The notes under the pieces: generated by a model
Seen by the model: the letters and a program-made list of their open reading frames with translations, nothing else
What the model was told of the DNA's origin: nothing
The model's database searches: none
Shown here: in pieces, positions 61,217 through 64,000 of the stretch
How positions within the stretch are numbered: the stretch's first letter is position 1
Layout: each line of letters begins with the position of its first letter
DNA from: Helicobacter sp.
GTDB lineage: Bacteria > Campylobacterota > Campylobacteria > Campylobacterales > Helicobacteraceae
DNA length: 64,000 bases
Direction of reading: 5' to 3'
Assembly (NCBI RefSeq): GCF_022770205.1
Contig: NZ_JALEIK010000019.1
Coordinates: forward strand, 62,001 to 126,000
Translations under genes and position numbers: made by a program

Positions 61217-61498
61217 ATGGTTTTTGCTTTAAAAGTCATTATTTCGCTTGGAATCGCAATGGTTTGGTATCAACTCACTGCAAACCAAGAAACTGCAATT
61301 TTCTTCTTCATCTTAATGCTTGGAATCTTTTTTATCCGTCCTATTTCTTACCAGAACCAAACGGAGCGTCAGGAGTTTATTGAAAAATACAGACGCTCAA
61401 AAGAACGCCAAAGAAACTTAGAGAAAATGCGTCAAGAAGAGAAGAAAAAAGCATTTGAAGAAAAGAAGAAGAGAATGGGAGGAGAAAATAGGAATTAA
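61217..61498 (+). CDS. small membrane protein with charged C-terminal tail
   Basis: Two TM segments then RRSKERQRNLEKMRQEEKKK. Confidence 0.6.
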   Translation: MVFALKVIISLGIAMVWYQLTANQETAIFFFILMLGIFFIRPISYQNQTERQEFIEKYRRSKERQRNLEKMRQEEKKKAFEEKKKRMGGENRN

Positions 61499-61833
61499 TG
61501 CAATTGATGTTACTGCAAACAACTACCACAGAATCTAATGCGAAATTGTTGATTAAAGTCGCATTAGAATTAGGTTTAAGCCCTTGCATTCAGCAAGCAC
61601 AGATTCAAAGTAGCTATATGTGGAAAAAGGATTCTAACTTTTTACAAATCGTAAATGAAGCAGAAGTTTTGCTAAATTTTAAGGTTTTTAAAAAAGATTT
61701 TAAGAAGTTAAAAGAGATTCTTTTAAAACATCATACCTATGAACTTCCTGAGATTATTGGAATCAAGCTTTATAAGGTCTCTAAGCCTTATAGAAAATGG
61801 TGTGAAAATGCTTTTAAGGAAATTCCAAAATAG
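61498..61833 (+). CDS. cutA: CutA-like divalent cation tolerance protein
   Basis: LGLSPCIQQAQIQSSYMWK; HHTYELPEIIGI. Confidence 0.85.
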   Translation: MQLMLLQTTTTESNAKLLIKVALELGLSPCIQQAQIQSSYMWKKDSNFLQIVNEAEVLLNFKVFKKDFKKLKEILLKHHTYELPEIIGIKLYKVSKPYRKWCENAFKEIPK

Positions 61834-61898
61834 CATTAATTTGGAATATTTTTTGCTTTTATTTTTAGAATGTGAAACTTAAAATAAAGGAAAAAACT

Positions 61899-62351
61899 AT
61901 GCAAGTTAGTGATAAGAATAGCCAAATGTGGGGCTTATTAAGCCAAGCTTATGACCAAAATAAATCTAGTAATCTAACAAGCTCTACCAAAGAAACACAA
62001 AAAACAGAAGGTATTGATACACTCTTTGATACGATAAATTCCAATATTAAGCCAAGTGAAATTGAAGACACTTTGACGCTTAGTCACGATTTTACAAAGC
62101 TCCGTGATTTTGCTAAAGATTTTAGCATTAATGGGAATCTTAGCGAACTAGGTGATGCAATGGCGCAAAGTGGAATCTTAAATAAAGAGGAAAAAATGGG
62201 TTTTGATATGCTCTATAAGTTTAATCCTAGTTTAGATTCCACACAAACACAAAATCTATTGCAAAATGCAAATTTAAGCAAAGAAAATCTAAATTTACTT
62301 AGCAATGTGGAGAGAAAAATCAGTGCTGTGCGTTATTTTGGAAACTTCTAA
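61899..62351 (+). CDS. hypothetical soluble protein
   Basis: Intact ORF; ATG start MQVSDKNSQMWG with upstream AAGGA. Confidence 0.6.
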   Translation: MQVSDKNSQMWGLLSQAYDQNKSSNLTSSTKETQKTEGIDTLFDTINSNIKPSEIEDTLTLSHDFTKLRDFAKDFSINGNLSELGDAMAQSGILNKEEKMGFDMLYKFNPSLDSTQTQNLLQNANLSKENLNLLSNVERKISAVRYFGNF

Positions 62352-64000
62352 TGCAAAGCCTTAAAAACAAATTCTGCAAGCTTTTTAGAAAGCACATTAT
62401 TAAACTCCTCTAAGCTTGCATTTTGGATTCCTTCAAAGCTTCCAAAATATGCTAAAAGCTTACTTTGCGTCGCTTTGCCTATGCCTTTGATGTCTAAAAG
62501 CTTAGAATGTTGCATTGTTTTTTGCTTTTGTTTTTGGTGGAAGGTAATAGCAAAGCGATGCGCCTCATCACGCAGTTTTTGTAAAAATTGTAAGCGTTTA
62601 TCACTCACACTTAAGCGATATTCCTTTAAATTTTCATCTCTTAAAATATCTTTTGCGCTACCTTTTGCGCGGTGTGCCTTGCTATCAATCTTTTCCTTTG
62701 CAATCCCTATAACTTCTAAATTAACCCCCGCACTCTCTAGCAATTCTCTAGCTAGATTAATCTGTCCAACACCTCCATCAAGTACCCATAAATCCGGAGG
62801 AGATTCCATTGTAAAATCTTGTATGCGACGCTTTAGCATTTCGCGCATTTGTGTGTATTCATCTTTTCCTTCTAATAAATAATGGCGATAGGATTCTTTA
62901 ACAAACCCCTTATCATCATACACAACCATTGCTCCAACGCATTGTGCGCCTTTGTGGTGAGAGGTGTCAAAAATTTCAAAGCGATGGGGTGTTTCCTGTA
63001 GAGAAAAGAGGGTTTTAAGGGAGTCAAAAACTTCTTCCTCATTATTTTGCTCTAAGCGTAAAATCTCTTTTCCGTTTTGGATTGCTAACTCACATAGGCG
63101 TTTTTTATCTCCGTTTTTTGGAAAATGTATTGTGATTTTTTTTCCGGTTTTGTTTTGCAAAAAGGATTCCAACTCTCGTGTGTTTTCTCCTAAATCAAAG
63201 GGGATTAGAAGTTGTTTTGGGACTAGTGGAAGGGCGTTAGAGTAGTGGTTAATGAGTGCTTGTTTATAAATGCTTAAGCTATCAAAACCCAATTCACTTT
63301 TAATGTTCTGCGTTGCACTTGAGATAATTTTGCCATTACGCATAAAAAATTTGACAAGCACTGCACGCTTCTCTTCACACACAAGCGCAAACACATCTAA
63401 ATCCACTAAATCTGCAAAATCCACAGAAGAAAGGGGGCTTAAGTTTTTAATTTTAGCAATTCTATCGCGCAAGATTTTAGCTTCTTCAAAGCGTAAATTT
63501 TGTGAGAGTTGCAACATTTTTTGCTCTAAAGGTATTAAAATTTTTTTAGGATTTTGCACGCATTCTAGGGCATTTTGGAGAATCTTTGCATAGTCTTTGG
63601 TAGAAATTTTACCCTCACAAGGGGCTAAACAGCGATGGATTTGATAAAAAAGACAAGCTTTTTTGCCCCTTTTGCAAGCTTCTTTTTGCGCTAGCGGAAA
63701 AATTTCATAAATGGAATCCAAAAGATCTCTAGCACCACTTGAAAAAGGTCCAAAATAGCGCAAACCTTGCTTTTTAAAAATTTTTCTAGTGAGTAAAATG
63801 CGCGGAAAATCGTCCTGCAAATCCACACATAAATAGGGATAAGTCTTATCATCACGCAATAACACATTGTATTTTGGTTTAAGTTGCTTAATAAGTGAGT
63901 TCTCTAAGATTAGCGCATCGTTTTCATTTTCTACAACGATATAACGCAATTGCGCAATTTGACTAACCATTTGCGCAATTCTAGGGCTTAAGTTTAAAGC
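62348..64000 (-). CDS. uvrC: excinuclease ABC subunit C, N-terminus outside window
   Basis: ENSLIKQLKPKYNVLLRDDKTYPYLC, GPFSSGARDLLDSIYEIFPLAQ, VLDGGVGQ, HhH C-terminus. Confidence 0.95.
   Translation of the reverse strand, partial: ALNLSPRIAQMVSQIAQLRYIVVENENDALILENSLIKQLKPKYNVLLRDDKTYPYLCVDLQDDFPRILLTRKIFKKQGLRYFGPFSSGARDLLDSIYEIFPLAQKEACKRGKKACLFYQIHRCLAPCEGKISTKDYAKILQNALECVQNPKKILIPLEQKMLQLSQNLRFEEAKILRDRIAKIKNLSPLSSVDFADLVDLDVFALVCEEKRAVLVKFFMRNGKIISSATQNIKSELGFDSLSIYKQALINHYSNALPLVPKQLLIPFDLGENTRELESFLQNKTGKKITIHFPKNGDKKRLCELAIQNGKEILRLEQNNEEEVFDSLKTLFSLQETPHRFEIFDTSHHKGAQCVGAMVVYDDKGFVKESYRHYLLEGKDEYTQMREMLKRRIQDFTMESPPDLWVLDGGVGQINLARELLESAGVNLEVIGIAKEKIDSKAHRAKGSAKDILRDENLKEYRLSVSDKRLQFLQKLRDEAHRFAITFHQKQKQKTMQHSKLLDIKGIGKATQSKLLAYFGSFEGIQNASLEEFNNVLSKKLAEFVFKALH

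Noticed and set aside
1-64000. CRISPR arrays, rRNA, tRNA or IS transposases
   Set aside because: No regularly spaced repeats, transposase ORFs or recognisable RNA genes were found by eye; a tRNAscan/Infernal run would be needed to exclude small RNAs.

Overview
AT-rich 64 kb window with a Campylobacterota, most likely Helicobacter, gene repertoire: HP1021-like orphan regulator, CheAY/CheV, MqnE, IspDF, HspR/CbpA, MotAB/FliP, AddA. Most of it is a densely packed chromosomal backbone. Accessory parts: (i) a restriction-modification (R-M) island at 1-4.7 kb, where one M+R pair appears to sit inside another and is flanked by a 50-bp direct repeat covering the RBS, start codon and first 11 codons of the downstream gene; (ii) a C9 tract that splits a SAM-methyltransferase directly downstream of cheV (phase-variable, currently OFF); (iii) a fused nuclease/methyltransferase R-M gene between trmA and nhaA, related to the truncated ORF at the window start; (iv) a decayed VirB-type T4SS remnant at about 49.3-57.3 kb. 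Other signals: a neighbouring pair of proteins resembling the fumarate/succinate reductase iron-sulfur subunit and HdrB/SdhE but lacking the Fe-S cysteines; a degenerate ATP-sulfurylase beside the HP1021-like regulator; a DUF2325/fur divergent pair with a near-perfect Fur box; and an apparently over-represented 7-mer, RGAWTCY, which also forms the stems of several intergenic hairpins. All family calls come from reading the translations; no database search was run.
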